Notes: a model not told the origin generated them from the letters alone. Shown: positions 52,400 to 62,574, counted from the stretch's first letter. The stretch: 64,000 nt of DNA from Nocardia sp. NBC_00403 (GCF_036046055.1 NZ_CP107939.1:930001-994000), one strand, 5' to 3'. A program made the numbers and translations.

Positions 52400-52602
52400 A
52401 CCGGCCTTTTGCCCGGTAGCAGACCGGTCTCAGCATCCGGGCACCTAAAGGGTATGAGCGGGTGCTGCACAGTCGGCGTCGTCACCGGCGGCCAATGAAC
52501 AATGGTCGCCGGTGACGGCTTTCCGCCCGCGCCGACCGGAGGAGAATCAGACCCGCTGCCACCTCTTGGCCACGTACCGCGGATCCGGGCTAGGCTGAGC
52601 CC

Positions 52603-53700
52603 GTGGTGGACGCAGAACCCGACGCTAGACCGGAGTCCCCGCGGCGACGGGGGTACTCGAGATGGATAAAGTGGCTGCTCGGCACCGCGCTTGTAGCGAT
52701 CCTGGTCGCCGAGGGCGTCATTCTTTGGCCCAGCCTGCATGACTCGTGGCAGCAGCTCATCGGCGTGAAATGGTATTGGGTAGCGTCCGCGATCTGGGCA
52801 GAAGCGGTGTCTTTCAGCGGATTCGCCCGGGTCCAGAAGCAACTACTCCACTCTGCCGGAGTCGAGGTCAGCCAGCGCAAATCTTTGGCCGTCACTTACA
52901 CGGCGAATTCTATATCGGCAACACTTCCCGCCGGTCCGATCTTCTCGATGGCTTTCATCTACCGGAACACTCGACGCTGGGGCGCAAGTCCATTGGTAGC
53001 GTCGTGGCAGCTGGCAATTTCGGGCGTAGTCGCTGCGGCAGGCTTGGGCTTACTCGGGCTCGGCGGCGCCCTGCTGGGTTTCGGTTCCATCAGTCTCGTC
53101 ACCTTGACATTTTCGCTTGCGAGTGTGGTCGCCCTGGTCTGGGCCGGGCATTATGCCGCCACCCATACTGATGCACTCGAAAACACGCTCAGGCGAATTG
53201 TTGGGAAAATCAACAAAATACGCAAAAAACCCGAAGACAGGAGCATGGCCAGAGTCCGTGAGATTCTCGGCCAGCTGGAATCGGTAGACCTGAATCGACG
53301 AGACGGGCTGCTGACACTGGCCTGGGCCATACTCCACCGCACCGGTGATGTCGTTTGTCTGGCCTTCTGCTGTTATGCCGTCGGCGCAAATCCGAACTGG
53401 GCCGGACTGATGGTCGCTTTTGCGGCCGGCAAAGCCGTCGGCACCGTACCGTTCATACCGGCAGGCATCGGATACGTTGAGGCAACCTTGATTTGGGCTC
53501 TCACAGCCGCAGGTATGCCACTGTCCCAAGCGGTACCCGCAGCGATTATCTACCGGATGATCAGCTTGATTCTGGCGGCGGTTCTCGGCTGGATCATCTT
53601 CCTCGTATCGTTCCGCACGCTTCATGAACAAGCCGACCTCGATACCGAGATCGACGCGGAATTGGGTGTCGGCACCCCAGCCCCGCGTGATCTCGAATAA
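52603..53700 (+). CDS. UPF0104/lysylphosphatidylglycerol synthase-type transmembrane protein
   Basis: 365 residues with eight or so hydrophobic helices. TYTANSISATLPAGPIFSMA F and the loop GKAVGTVPFIPAGIGYVEAT L carry the UPF0104 signature (P-x-G-x-G-x-x-E). The family acts as lipid flippase or membrane part of lipid-modifying enzymes; no synthase domain is present. GTG 52603 is assigned; GTG 52606 is equivalent. It converges with the methyltransferase at 53703, with only 2 nt between their stops. Confidence 0.82.
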   Translation: MVDAEPDARPESPRRRGYSRWIKWLLGTALVAILVAEGVILWPSLHDSWQQLIGVKWYWVASAIWAEAVSFSGFARVQKQLLHSAGVEVSQRKSLAVTYTANSISATLPAGPIFSMAFIYRNTRRWGASPLVASWQLAISGVVAAAGLGLLGLGGALLGFGSISLVTLTFSLASVVALVWAGHYAATHTDALENTLRRIVGKINKIRKKPEDRSMARVREILGQLESVDLNRRDGLLTLAWAILHRTGDVVCLAFCCYAVGANPNWAGLMVAFAAGKAVGTVPFIPAGIGYVEATLIWALTAAGMPLSQAVPAAIIYRMISLILAAVLGWIIFLVSFRTLHEQADLDTEIDAELGVGTPAPRDLE

Positions 53701-53702
53701 CC

Positions 53703-54413
53703 TCACACGTCTTTGACGGCGAGCAGCGCTCCGGTCGCCGGTTTGACCTCGGCGAAATCAACGGTCCGAAATCCGGCCGCCAGCAGAGTTTCCCGGTAGC
53801 GCCGAATATCAATGGCCGCCAATGGATCTGCCTGGTGCCCAACCGCGGCGTCGTCGTGGGTGCGGTGCCCGGCATACCGGGACATGCTCTTGACTACCGC
53901 GCGCAACATGCGGCCGTTGGTGTCCGTATCGGCAAGCAGCAGTCGGCCGCCGGGCCGCAGGACGCGGAACATGTGCGCGATCGCGGCATCGCGTTGCGCC
54001 TCCGGGATGTGGTGCATCACGAAAGTGCAGGTCACCACGTCGACCGAAGCGTCGGCCAGCCCTAGCGACTGAGCGGGGCCGAGTTCGAATCGACAGTTCG
54101 AATCTCCGCGGGTGCGTCCGATCGCGTAAGCGATCATCTGCGGCGATGGGTCGACGCCGATCACTCGGCCGCTGTTGCCGACCCGAGCCGCAAGGGCACG
54201 AGCGAGATCGCCCGGCCCGCTACCGATATCGAGTGCATGCTCACCGGTAGCAGCACCGGTCAGTGCGACAAGGCGGGCATTGAGCGCCCTGCTCCTGCCG
54301 AGCATGAATGCGGTCTTGAAGGCACGATAGCTACGCGGCTTGGTGAGCAGGACGCCGACTTCGTTGTCATCGCGAGAATGGGTAATGGCAAACTGTTGTT
54401 CGTTTCGGGTCAT
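53703..54413 (-). CDS. Class I SAM-dependent methyltransferase (UbiE-like)
   Basis: 236 residues. HALDIGSGPGDLARALAARV (motif I), VIGVDPSPQMIAYA (post-I acid), VVTCTFVMHHIPEAQRDAAI (motif II) and LRPGGRLLLADTD (motif III) show a UbiE-type methyltransferase. Substrate unknown. I chose ATG 54413 because the frame upstream has no similarity; its ribosome binding site is weak. It is divergent from a TetR regulator with a long dyad between. Confidence 0.83.
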   Translation of the reverse strand: MTRNEQQFAITHSRDDNEVGVLLTKPRSYRAFKTAFMLGRSRALNARLVALTGAATGEHALDIGSGPGDLARALAARVGNSGRVIGVDPSPQMIAYAIGRTRGDSNCRFELGPAQSLGLADASVDVVTCTFVMHHIPEAQRDAAIAHMFRVLRPGGRLLLADTDTNGRMLRAVVKSMSRYAGHRTHDDAAVGHQADPLAAIDIRRYRETLLAAGFRTVDFAEVKPATGALLAVKDV

Positions 54414-54461
54414 GTGTTCATGATCTGAAGGAACTGCCAGATCGACCAGAAGCAAATCGGC

Positions 54462-54489
54462 GGAATCGGTTCCGTTCGGGACGGATTCC
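54462..54489. promoter_or_regulatory. Probable TetR operator
   Basis: A 28-bp imperfect palindrome (22 of 28 positions symmetric) starting GGAATC and ending GATTCC lies midway between the methyltransferase and the TetR gene. Length and position are typical of TetR-family sites. Confidence 0.5.
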
Positions 54490-54544
54490 TGCCTTCTGTT
54501 CGGAAGGCCACGCCATCGGGAGGCCCCATGCACGGAACGAAGCT

Positions 54545-55186
54545 ATGAGCGACAGCAAGGATCGCCGGGTCAGGCGCACCAAGAGCCAGCTACATCGCGC
54601 CCTGATCGAGCTGATGCTGGAACAAGGCTACGACCGGATCTCCGTGCGGGACATCTTGCAGCGCGCCGACGTCGGGCGGTCCACGTTCTATGCCCACTTC
54701 CGCGACAAGGACGATCTGCTGCTGGTGAGCAGCACCGAATACCTGCGTGCGGCGGTGGCGGCCTGTCGCACCGGACGCGACACCGCGCCGCTGGCGCCGG
54801 TCTTCACGCTTTTCCGTCTTGCTGCCGAGAACCCCGAGGTGTACGAAGCGATGCTCGGGCGTAAAAGCAGCGCGGTGCTGCTGCATACGACCCGGCGCAT
54901 GGTCGCGGCCATTCTCACCGAGCAGCTGTCCAAACGGCTGGATATGGACGACAGAGAGCTCACCACCACCGTGACATTCATGTCCTGGGGCGTGGTCGGC
55001 CTGCTCGGCGCGATTGCCGATACCGAATCGCCACTTTCGGCGACCGAGGCCTATCAGCGCTTCGAGCAACTGATCGGCCCCGGCCTCGTCGGCCGAGTGC
55101 GAGTGGTGCCGCCGGTCGACGACTCGAAGGTCACCGACCTGGAGTCAGTTGCCGTACTGCGCAGTCTCGGGGCGCTCGATCAATAG
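54545..55186 (+). CDS. TetR family transcriptional regulator
   Basis: 213 residues. The N-terminal helix-turn-helix is complete: RRTKSQLHRALIELMLEQGY, DRISVRDILQRADVGRSTFY, AHFRDKDDLL. The C-terminal ligand domain is of the TetR_C type. ATG 54545 is the only good start. It is divergent from the UbiE-like methyltransferase and overlaps the 3' end of the convergent cupin gene by 42 nt. Confidence 0.9.
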   Translation: MSDSKDRRVRRTKSQLHRALIELMLEQGYDRISVRDILQRADVGRSTFYAHFRDKDDLLLVSSTEYLRAAVAACRTGRDTAPLAPVFTLFRLAAENPEVYEAMLGRKSSAVLLHTTRRMVAAILTEQLSKRLDMDDRELTTTVTFMSWGVVGLLGAIADTESPLSATEAYQRFEQLIGPGLVGRVRVVPPVDDSKVTDLESVAVLRSLGALDQ

Positions 55187-55483
55187 CGTGTGCGCGATCC
55201 CATCGGCCACCGGGCGGTGGCTGATGCCCTTGGGCACAACAAACATTTCACCGGCGTGCAGCGTGACGGGCTCCTGTCCCGCCAATTCGATGCGGAAAGA
55301 CCCGTCCCAACACAGGAAGAGTTCGTCCTCCTCGTGGTGGTGCCACGGAAACTCGCCCGCCAACTGAGCGACCCGGACCACGGTGTCGTTGACGATGGCC
55401 AACTCGCGCTGTTGAAACGGTCCGGGCAGGCCCGCGATGGCCGCGATGATCGAAACGGGTCCGGTGGTGCTTGCTGCTGTCAT
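55145..55483 (-). CDS. Cupin domain protein
   Basis: 112 residues. The cupin motifs are clear: FPWHHHEEDELFLCWDGSFR (G-x5-H-x-H-x3,4-E-x6-G, here HHHEEDE) and LHAGEMFVVPKGISHRPVAD. Single-domain metal-binding beta barrel, function unknown. ATG 55483 or ATG 55492 could be used; both are preceded by weak sites. Its last 42 nt overlap the end of the TetR gene on the other strand. It is divergent from the MocR-type regulator. Confidence 0.83.
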   Translation of the reverse strand: MTAASTTGPVSIIAAIAGLPGPFQQRELAIVNDTVVRVAQLAGEFPWHHHEEDELFLCWDGSFRIELAGQEPVTLHAGEMFVVPKGISHRPVADGIAHTLLIERPETAQYGN

Positions 55484-55547
55484 GGGAACCATCGTCGAGC
55501 CGTCGGGCAACCCGATCCAGCGCCAATCCGGCATAATTGGTTTGCCT

Positions 55548-56972
55548 ATGGATCCAATCAATGTGACGGAGCTACTCGGCCGCTGGTCGGCGGGCCGCGG
55601 CCCGTTGTACGCGCTGCTCGCCGCGGGACTGCGCCGTCTGATCGATGACGGCGAACTGTCCCCCGGCACGCCTCTGCCGCCGGACCGGGCCCTCGCCGCC
55701 GCACTGGCGGTCGGGCGTAGCACCGTGGTCGCGGCCTACGACTTGTTGCACGACGAAGGACGGATCGTGCGACGACAGGGCAGCGGCACCCGGGTAGCCG
55801 GGACACCACAGGTGAACCCGCCGGGAACCACGAGCGAGCCGATGTTCCTCGACCTGCTCGAACCGCGATCGGAGGTCATCTCGCTTGCCTGCGCGGCACC
55901 GGACCGGCCACCCGCCGAGCTGACCGAGTCCTATGCGGTGATGCTGCCCGCACTGGCCGCGACCACCGAAGACATCGGCTACTACCCCGCCGGTCATCCT
56001 GTGCTGCGCCGCGCAGTCGCGGAGTACTACCGCGGACGCGGCGTGCCGACCGAGCCCGCACACATCCTGGTCACCACCGGTGGCCAACAAGCGCTTTCGC
56101 TGCTCGCGAGGGCATACCTCCGGCCGGGCGATCGAGTGCTCGTGGAAGCGCCCACCTATCCCGGCGCGTTGGAGACATTCCGGGAGCAGGCGGCAGTCCT
56201 GTCCGGGTTGCCGCCCGGGCTGGACGGTTTCGCGGCCGCAGTGCGCGAACACCGTCCGGCAATCGCTTACGTGATCCCCACCTTTCACAACCCGACCGGC
56301 TCGGTGCTGTCCGCGCTCGCGCGTCGCCGACTCGCGGAAACCGCTGCCGCCGTGGGAATTCCGCTGATCGATGATGAAGTCCTCGCCGAACTCGGCTTCC
56401 CCGGTCACCAGACACCCCCACCGCTCGCCGCCTTCGCGGACACCGTGATCACCATCGGCTCGTTGAGCAAAAGCGTGTGGGGCGGACTGCGTGTCGGATG
56501 GATACGCGCGGCCGCACCCGTCATTTCCAAACTGGCCAGGATCCGTGCGGTACACGACCTCGGCGGCAATCTACCTGCCCAGCTCGCCGCCGCCGAACTG
56601 CTGCCCCGCCTCGATGACCTGCTGCGCAGGCAGGCGCCCGAGCGCAAGATGCGCCACGACCATCTGCGCGCCGAACTGGCCCGCCGCCTCCCCGACTGGG
56701 CAGCGCCCCCGGTCGAGGGCGGCCAGACCCTCTGGATCCGCCTGCCCTACGGCGACGGCGCCTCTTTCGCGCAAGCCGCACTGCGCCACCGTGTTTCGAT
56801 CCTGGCAGGCAGCGGACTCGACTCGTCCGGCGGCTCCGAGAGCTCGGTACGAATCCACTTCCTGCACCCACCGGAAACCCTCAGCACTGCCGTCGATCGC
56901 CTGGCCGAGGCCTGGCGCACCTACCGTCCACCGTCCCGGCCCGCCACCGCGCCACCCGCACTCGCCATGTAG
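55548..56972 (+). CDS. MocR/PdxR-type transcriptional regulator (GntR HTH plus aminotransferase domain)
   Basis: 474 residues. The N-terminal winged helix (LYALLAAGLRRLIDDGELSP, LPPDRALAAALAVGRSTVVA, AYDLLHDEGRIVRRQGSGT) is followed by a fold-type I aminotransferase domain with GYYPAGHPVLRRAVAEYY, IPTFHNPTG and the PLP lysine in GSLSKSVWGGLRVGW. MocR proteins use PLP as ligand or cofactor to control vitamin B6 or amino-acid genes. ATG 55548 follows CATAAT by 10 nt, so the mRNA may be leaderless; an inverted repeat CCAAT-N8-ATTGG overlaps that -10. Divergent from the cupin gene, a possible target. Confidence 0.88.
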   Translation: MDPINVTELLGRWSAGRGPLYALLAAGLRRLIDDGELSPGTPLPPDRALAAALAVGRSTVVAAYDLLHDEGRIVRRQGSGTRVAGTPQVNPPGTTSEPMFLDLLEPRSEVISLACAAPDRPPAELTESYAVMLPALAATTEDIGYYPAGHPVLRRAVAEYYRGRGVPTEPAHILVTTGGQQALSLLARAYLRPGDRVLVEAPTYPGALETFREQAAVLSGLPPGLDGFAAAVREHRPAIAYVIPTFHNPTGSVLSALARRRLAETAAAVGIPLIDDEVLAELGFPGHQTPPPLAAFADTVITIGSLSKSVWGGLRVGWIRAAAPVISKLARIRAVHDLGGNLPAQLAAAELLPRLDDLLRRQAPERKMRHDHLRAELARRLPDWAAPPVEGGQTLWIRLPYGDGASFAQAALRHRVSILAGSGLDSSGGSESSVRIHFLHPPETLSTAVDRLAEAWRTYRPPSRPATAPPALAM

Positions 56973-57206
56973 CGACGGCGGCAGGCCCGATCCGCGTCGG
57001 TTCGCGCACAGCCCGATTACCAAGCCGTCCTTCGAACAGATCGAGGGCGTCGCCGCGTCGGACTGGGCATTGCACCCCCGGCCCTCGACGGTCATAACGT
57101 CCGAATCGCTGACCGTTCGACTGCACGTATGCTGCATTGTTGCCAGCGCCACGAAGCGCAGCAGCGACCGCTCGTTCGCCTTTCGAGGGAGGAGACCCGG
57201 AGAGAA

Positions 57207-57812
57207 TCAGCGCGGATCTATCAGTGCCAGTGCCTGGTCCGCGGTGCGGCACCCCGCCGTGGTCAGTTCGAGATTTGCCAGCGAGGCCGCGCCTGCTTCC
57301 GCGGTCGGCGCCGCGGCACAGTCCGCGATCGGATAGACGGTGAAGCCCAGATCGGTGCCGTGGCGCGCGGTTTGCTCGACCGTGAGGTTGGTGGCGACGC
57401 CGGTGATGAACAGGGTGTCGATCCCTTGATCGGCGAGCCAGTCGGCCAGCTTGTTGCCCGCGAGGCCGGAGAGCTTCTGGTTGTCGAAGACGATGGTCGG
57501 CTGTTCGATCATCTCCGGAATGAGCTGGCTACCAGGAGAATCCGGACGAAAGTCGGTCTGCGCCGCGCCGACCGAGCGCATGAACCCGGTATTTCGCACC
57601 AGCTCGCCCTCCCCGATCGGAATGGTGAACCGGGTGAAGACCACCGGCAGGCCGCGCTCGGCGGCCGCCTCATGGAAGCTCCGCGCACGCGGCACGACGC
57701 CACTGGCAGCGACCGGACCCGACAGCATCGGTCCGAAAAACCCTTCGGGCCGAATCACATTCACTTGCCAGTGCAGCGCGAGAACGGCCGCGCGGATGCG
57801 TGGGATAGCCAT
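57207..57812 (-). CDS. Isochorismatase-fold protein lacking the catalytic cysteine
   Basis: 201 residues with the isochorismatase/cysteine-hydrolase fold: strand AAVLALHWQVNVI, a lysine region VFDNQKLSGLAGNKLADWL, and LFITGVATNLTVEQTARHG. In active members the first motif has Asp (here His14), and the last has Cys after GV-TN- (here Thr144); only a lysine (Lys113) is in place. Isochorismatases proper lack the Cys but keep Asp and Lys, so this is probably inactive or does different chemistry. ATG 57812 has AAGGATCGG upstream. The gap 56973-57206 is empty. Confidence 0.8.
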   Translation of the reverse strand: MAIPRIRAAVLALHWQVNVIRPEGFFGPMLSGPVAASGVVPRARSFHEAAAERGLPVVFTRFTIPIGEGELVRNTGFMRSVGAAQTDFRPDSPGSQLIPEMIEQPTIVFDNQKLSGLAGNKLADWLADQGIDTLFITGVATNLTVEQTARHGTDLGFTVYPIADCAAAPTAEAGAASLANLELTTAGCRTADQALALIDPR

Positions 57813-57877
57813 ATCCGATCCTTACGCATACGCGCCGCCGTTGTCCACCGAACAGACGAGACCGATCCGACCGGGGA

Positions 57878-59449
57878 TCAGGACGAATAGTCTTTGCGCA
57901 GTTGACCTTTCACAACCTTGCCACTCGCATTGCGGGGCAGCTCGGCCACGACGACCAGATCCTTCGGATGCTTGTAGCGCGCCAGATTATCGTTGAGGAA
58001 GGGCGCCAACTCCGCCAGCGTGAGCTCGGTGTCGGCATCGACAAGGGCGACGATGGCGACCGGGACCTCGCCCCACTTCTCGTGTGCCCGCCCGACCACC
58101 GCCGCCTCGCGGATCTTGGGGTGCGCGAACAGCACGTTCTCCACCTCCGCACAGTAGATGTTCTCACCGCCGGAGATGATCATGTCCTTCTTGCGGTCCA
58201 CGACGTAGAGGAAGCCCTCCTCGTCGGCGCGAACCAGGTCACCGGAATGGAACCAGCCGCCCGCGAAGGCATCCGCCGTCGCCTCCGGCTTGTTCCAGTA
58301 GCCGGACATGAGAGTCGGTCCGCGGTAAACGATTTCACCGACCTCGCCGGGGGCGACATCGTTCATCTCGTCATCGACGATGCGAGCCTGGATGGTAGGG
58401 ATGGGCTTGCCGACCGAACCGAGCTTGCGGATCGCGTCCTTGCCCTCGAGTACACAGGTAATGGGCGACATCTCGGTCTGGCCGAACACCGCGACATTGG
58501 CGGCGTTCGGGAAGCAGTCGGCCATCGCCCGCAGCACCGTGTCGGAGGCGGGGGCCGCGCCCCAGCTGAGCATCGTCAGCGCGAGTTTGCGGTCCTTGAC
58601 CGTCGGCTCCGCACAGATCATCTGCCACTGCGCGGGCACGCAGAACGCCGCGGTGGCTTGCTCGCGCTCGACCGCGTCGAGGAAGTCGGTCGCGTCGAAG
58701 GCGCCGAGCGGGTGCAGGACCGTCTTGCCGCCGAGCAGGAAATACGGTGCGAGACTACCGATTCCGGCGATGTGGAACAGCGGCGAAGTACAGAAGCCGA
58801 CGGAATCGGGACCGAGGTCCATGGCTCGAATGCAGGTCAGCGACTGGGCATTCATATTCGCGTGCGAGAGCACCGCGCCCTTGGGGCTGCCGGTGGTGCC
58901 CGAGGTGTACATGATCAGCGCCGGAGTGTCCTCCGGGATGTCGAGCGGAGTGTGCGGCGCACCGCCCTCGACGAGCACGTCGTCGTAGCCGACTACGCCG
59001 TCGGCGGTTTTGCCGCCGATCACGATGCAGCTCTCCAGCGCGGGCGCTTGCCCCTGCACGGCGGCGGCCAGCGGCTGCAGCATGGTGTCGGTGACGATCG
59101 CCTTGGCGCCGCTGTCGCCGACGATGTAGGCGACCTCGGGCGGGGTGAGGCGGAAGTTCACCGGCACCGCGATGGCGCCGATGGCGGTGATACCGAAGAT
59201 CGCTTCGAGGTACTCGGGGTAATTCAGCGCGAGGATGAGCACCCGATCGCCGAACCCGACGCCACGCCGGGCGAGGGCGTCGGCGAATTTCAGCGAGCGG
59301 TCGTTGAGCTGCTGCCACGTGGTATCCACCTCACGGAACCGAATCGCGACCGCGTCCGGGCGCATCTGCGCGTGTGCCGCGATCTGGTTGTTCCAGTGGT
59401 TGCGCCGCGACCTGATCGGCTCGTCGAGCGGCTTCACACCAGTGGTCAT
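57878..59449 (-). CDS. Acyl-CoA synthetase (FadD family)
   Basis: 523 residues of the adenylate-forming superfamily: core motif A3 IMYTSGTTGSPKGAVLSHAN, A5 AVFGQTEMSPITC, A7 GWFHSGDLVRADEEGFLYVV, A8 DRKKDMIISGGENI and A10 PRNASGKVVKGQLRKD with the catalytic Lys. It activates a fatty or related acid to its CoA thioester. ATG 59449 is assigned. A possible promoter TTGATA-N17-TTATTC lies 80-110 bp upstream. It is divergent from a nitronate monooxygenase-type gene. Confidence 0.9.
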   Translation of the reverse strand: MTTGVKPLDEPIRSRRNHWNNQIAAHAQMRPDAVAIRFREVDTTWQQLNDRSLKFADALARRGVGFGDRVLILALNYPEYLEAIFGITAIGAIAVPVNFRLTPPEVAYIVGDSGAKAIVTDTMLQPLAAAVQGQAPALESCIVIGGKTADGVVGYDDVLVEGGAPHTPLDIPEDTPALIMYTSGTTGSPKGAVLSHANMNAQSLTCIRAMDLGPDSVGFCTSPLFHIAGIGSLAPYFLLGGKTVLHPLGAFDATDFLDAVEREQATAAFCVPAQWQMICAEPTVKDRKLALTMLSWGAAPASDTVLRAMADCFPNAANVAVFGQTEMSPITCVLEGKDAIRKLGSVGKPIPTIQARIVDDEMNDVAPGEVGEIVYRGPTLMSGYWNKPEATADAFAGGWFHSGDLVRADEEGFLYVVDRKKDMIISGGENIYCAEVENVLFAHPKIREAAVVGRAHEKWGEVPVAIVALVDADTELTLAELAPFLNDNLARYKHPKDLVVVAELPRNASGKVVKGQLRKDYSS

Positions 59450-59541
59450 GCCACGAACTCCTCTCGGACCGTCGTGTGTCCGCCGGAGAGTCCGGTAGCG
59501 CTGACGGGCTGAACTGAAGCCAGAATAACAACTAACTTACC

Positions 59542-59630
59542 GGTCTATCAAGAGACCAAGATATGAATCCTCGTTAATCGCCTCAGCGTGAGCCTCGGTG
59601 CACATAAATATCCCTTAGCTGCACATATAT
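59542..59630. promoter_or_regulatory. Operator-like repeats between fadD and the NMO gene
   Basis: GGTCT-ATCAAG-AGACC (59542-59557) is a short dyad over the proposed fadD -35. Further right, TGCACATAAAT (59599-59609) and TGCACATATAT (59620-59630) are direct repeats exactly 21 bp (two turns) apart. The rest of the 390-bp gap holds no gene. Confidence 0.4.
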
Positions 59631-59748
59631 CGAGAGCACCGACGCGACAGCGAGGACCTCGGTCGAACGAACCGTAGGCAAGTATGCGAATGTCGGCTCA
59701 CTTAGGAGTTGAACGTGAGGCGATTCTCGTGTCACCATCAGTGCCTGA

Positions 59749-60816
<1,068 letters not shown>

Positions 60817-60889
60817 CCCGACGCGGAAAACCCTTCGACCGCCCAGCTATCCGGAACGTAGGCTCGGCGGACGAAGAAGGGGGTTTCCT

Positions 60890-61981
60890 ATGTCGACGTT
60901 GCAGGTCACCGCGGAGCGGCTGGTCGTCCATCCACATCCGAATGCCGAGCGGCTCGAGCTCGCTCAGGTCGGGCTCTATCGTGCGGTAATCGCCAAGGGG
61001 CAGTTCGCCACCGGGGACTACGCGCTGTATATCCCCGAGCAGGCCATCCTGCCCGATGGGCTGATCGAGGAACTCGGACTGACCGGAAAGCTGGCAGGCG
61101 GCGCGCGCAATCGGGTGAAGACGGTGCGGTTGCGCGGCGAGGTTTCGCAAGGGATCGTCTGCCTTCCCGGTGTGATCGGCACGGTGGATCTCGCGCAGGC
61201 CGAGGCCGCCCGAACCGATTTCGCCGAGCTGCTCGGGGTGACCAAATGGGTGCCCCCGGTGCCGGTTTCGATGTCGGGACAGGTGGAATCCGCACCGGAT
61301 CTGATTCGGTGGATCGATGTCGAGAACATCAAGCGATACCCGGACATTTTTGTGGCCGGCGAAGCGGTGGTCGCGACGGAGAAGGTCCACGGCAGCGCGT
61401 GCCTGATGACCTATGTCCGCAACGACGACCGGGTTCATGTGTCGTCCAAGGGAATCGGCGGGCAGTCCTTGGCACTGACCGCCGCCGACGGCAACCTGTA
61501 CTGGCGGGCCGTGCGGCGGTACGGGCTGATCGAGGCCGCGCGGAAAATCTCCGAGGCACTCGATCTTTCGCGGATCGGCCTGTTCGGCGAGGTGTTCGGC
61601 GCCGGGGTGCAGGATCTGCACTACGGCGCGGTCGCGAGCCGGGACGAGACGCTGGGATACGCGGTATTCGACATCGCGGTCGAGCCGGTGGGTCCCCCGC
61701 TGCGCTGGCTCGGGCATCACGAGATCGGTGCGCTGCTCGATGAACTCGGCATCACTCTGCCGCGTGTCCCGGTGCTATATGACGGGCCTTACGACATCGA
61801 TCTGCTGCTCGAACTCGCCGAGGGCACCGAGACCGTCACCGGCTCCGGAACCAATATTCGCGAGGGCCTCGTGGTTCGGCCTGCGGTGGAACGCTATTCG
61901 ACGGTGCTCGGTGGGCGCGCCATCGGCAAGGTCGTGTCGAACGCGTACCTGCTGCGCGACGGCGGCACCGAATACGAGTAA
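60890..61981 (+). CDS. RNA ligase, DRB0094 (Rnl5) type
   Basis: 363 residues. The N-terminal domain (STLQVTAERLVVHPHPNAER, YALYIPEQAILPDGL) is the extra module of the DRB0094 family. The nucleotidyltransferase domain follows: motif I VATEKVHGSACLM with the AMP-accepting Lys165, motif III region GLFGEVFGAGVQDLHYG, motif IV REGLVVRP and motif V IGKVVSNAYL. It should seal 3'-OH/5'-phosphate RNA nicks using ATP in the cytosol. ATG 60890 follows AAGGGGG. No RNA-repair partner gene is adjacent. The stop codon is directly followed by a small tandem repeat. Confidence 0.85.
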   Translation: MSTLQVTAERLVVHPHPNAERLELAQVGLYRAVIAKGQFATGDYALYIPEQAILPDGLIEELGLTGKLAGGARNRVKTVRLRGEVSQGIVCLPGVIGTVDLAQAEAARTDFAELLGVTKWVPPVPVSMSGQVESAPDLIRWIDVENIKRYPDIFVAGEAVVATEKVHGSACLMTYVRNDDRVHVSSKGIGGQSLALTAADGNLYWRAVRRYGLIEAARKISEALDLSRIGLFGEVFGAGVQDLHYGAVASRDETLGYAVFDIAVEPVGPPLRWLGHHEIGALLDELGITLPRVPVLYDGPYDIDLLLELAEGTETVTGSGTNIREGLVVRPAVERYSTVLGGRAIGKVVSNAYLLRDGGTEYE

Positions 61982-62062
61982 GCGGTGGCCTCGCCTTCGT
62001 TCTAGCCGAGCACACCAGCGGCGGCGGCGCCTTCACTCGAGCCAAGCGCACCAGCGGCGGCG
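61982..62062. repeat. 36-bp tandem repeat related to the 4-kb array
   Basis: Two full 36-bp units (61982-62017 and 62018-62053) and the start of a third follow the RNA ligase stop codon. The first unit begins GCGGTGGCCTCGCCTTCG, differing at two positions from the head GCGGCTGCCTCGCCTTCG of the 66-bp array at 4.1 kb. The remaining sequence up to 62328 shows no gene. Confidence 0.6.
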
Positions 62063-62328
62063 TCGCGGGGGTCGAGGAACATCGTTGAGTCGGTGCACTC
62101 GCCGCTGGCCCGGGCAGCCTCGGCGTGGTCACCGCCGACACGATCCCGAGCTCGGTGGTGCTGAGACCGCCCGCCGTGCCGTGTGATTCGTCGGCGGGCC
62201 TGCCCTCCATCGCGGCGAGGCGCCAATTCGTCATCGGAGTGTCAGTAAATCCGTCTTCCGCGGCCGCGCCGCCGACCCGTCGTAGGCTGGTCGGGCCACG
62301 GGGAACACGTTCGCGAGGGGATCACGAA

Positions 62329-62439
62329 ATGTGCAGTCTGCAAGAACGTTTCAGCGACACCATCACCGAGGTCAAAAGGCTGGACAACGAGCCGAGCATC
62401 GAACTGCGGACCACCACGCACGAGCCCGCCGCACGCTAA
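62329..62439 (+). CDS. Possible 36-residue small protein
   Basis: MCSLQERFSDTITEVKRLDN then EPSIELRTTTHEPAAR, from ATG 62329 with GAGGGG 7-8 nt upstream, to TAA 62437. It is hydrophilic, partly helical and high in GC at third positions. No family recognised; too short to be sure. Confidence 0.4.
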   Translation: MCSLQERFSDTITEVKRLDNEPSIELRTTTHEPAAR

Positions 62440-62574
62440 CGGGAAAATGGGGGTTTACCCGGAGGCGGTAGTGGACCGTCCTTGATACCTTCGCTGCACA
62501 GAACGTTTCGATGTGCTGTGCGGACCCTGCGGTGGGGTTCCGTTCGAGTAGGAAGCCGACCCTTGCTGACAAGA

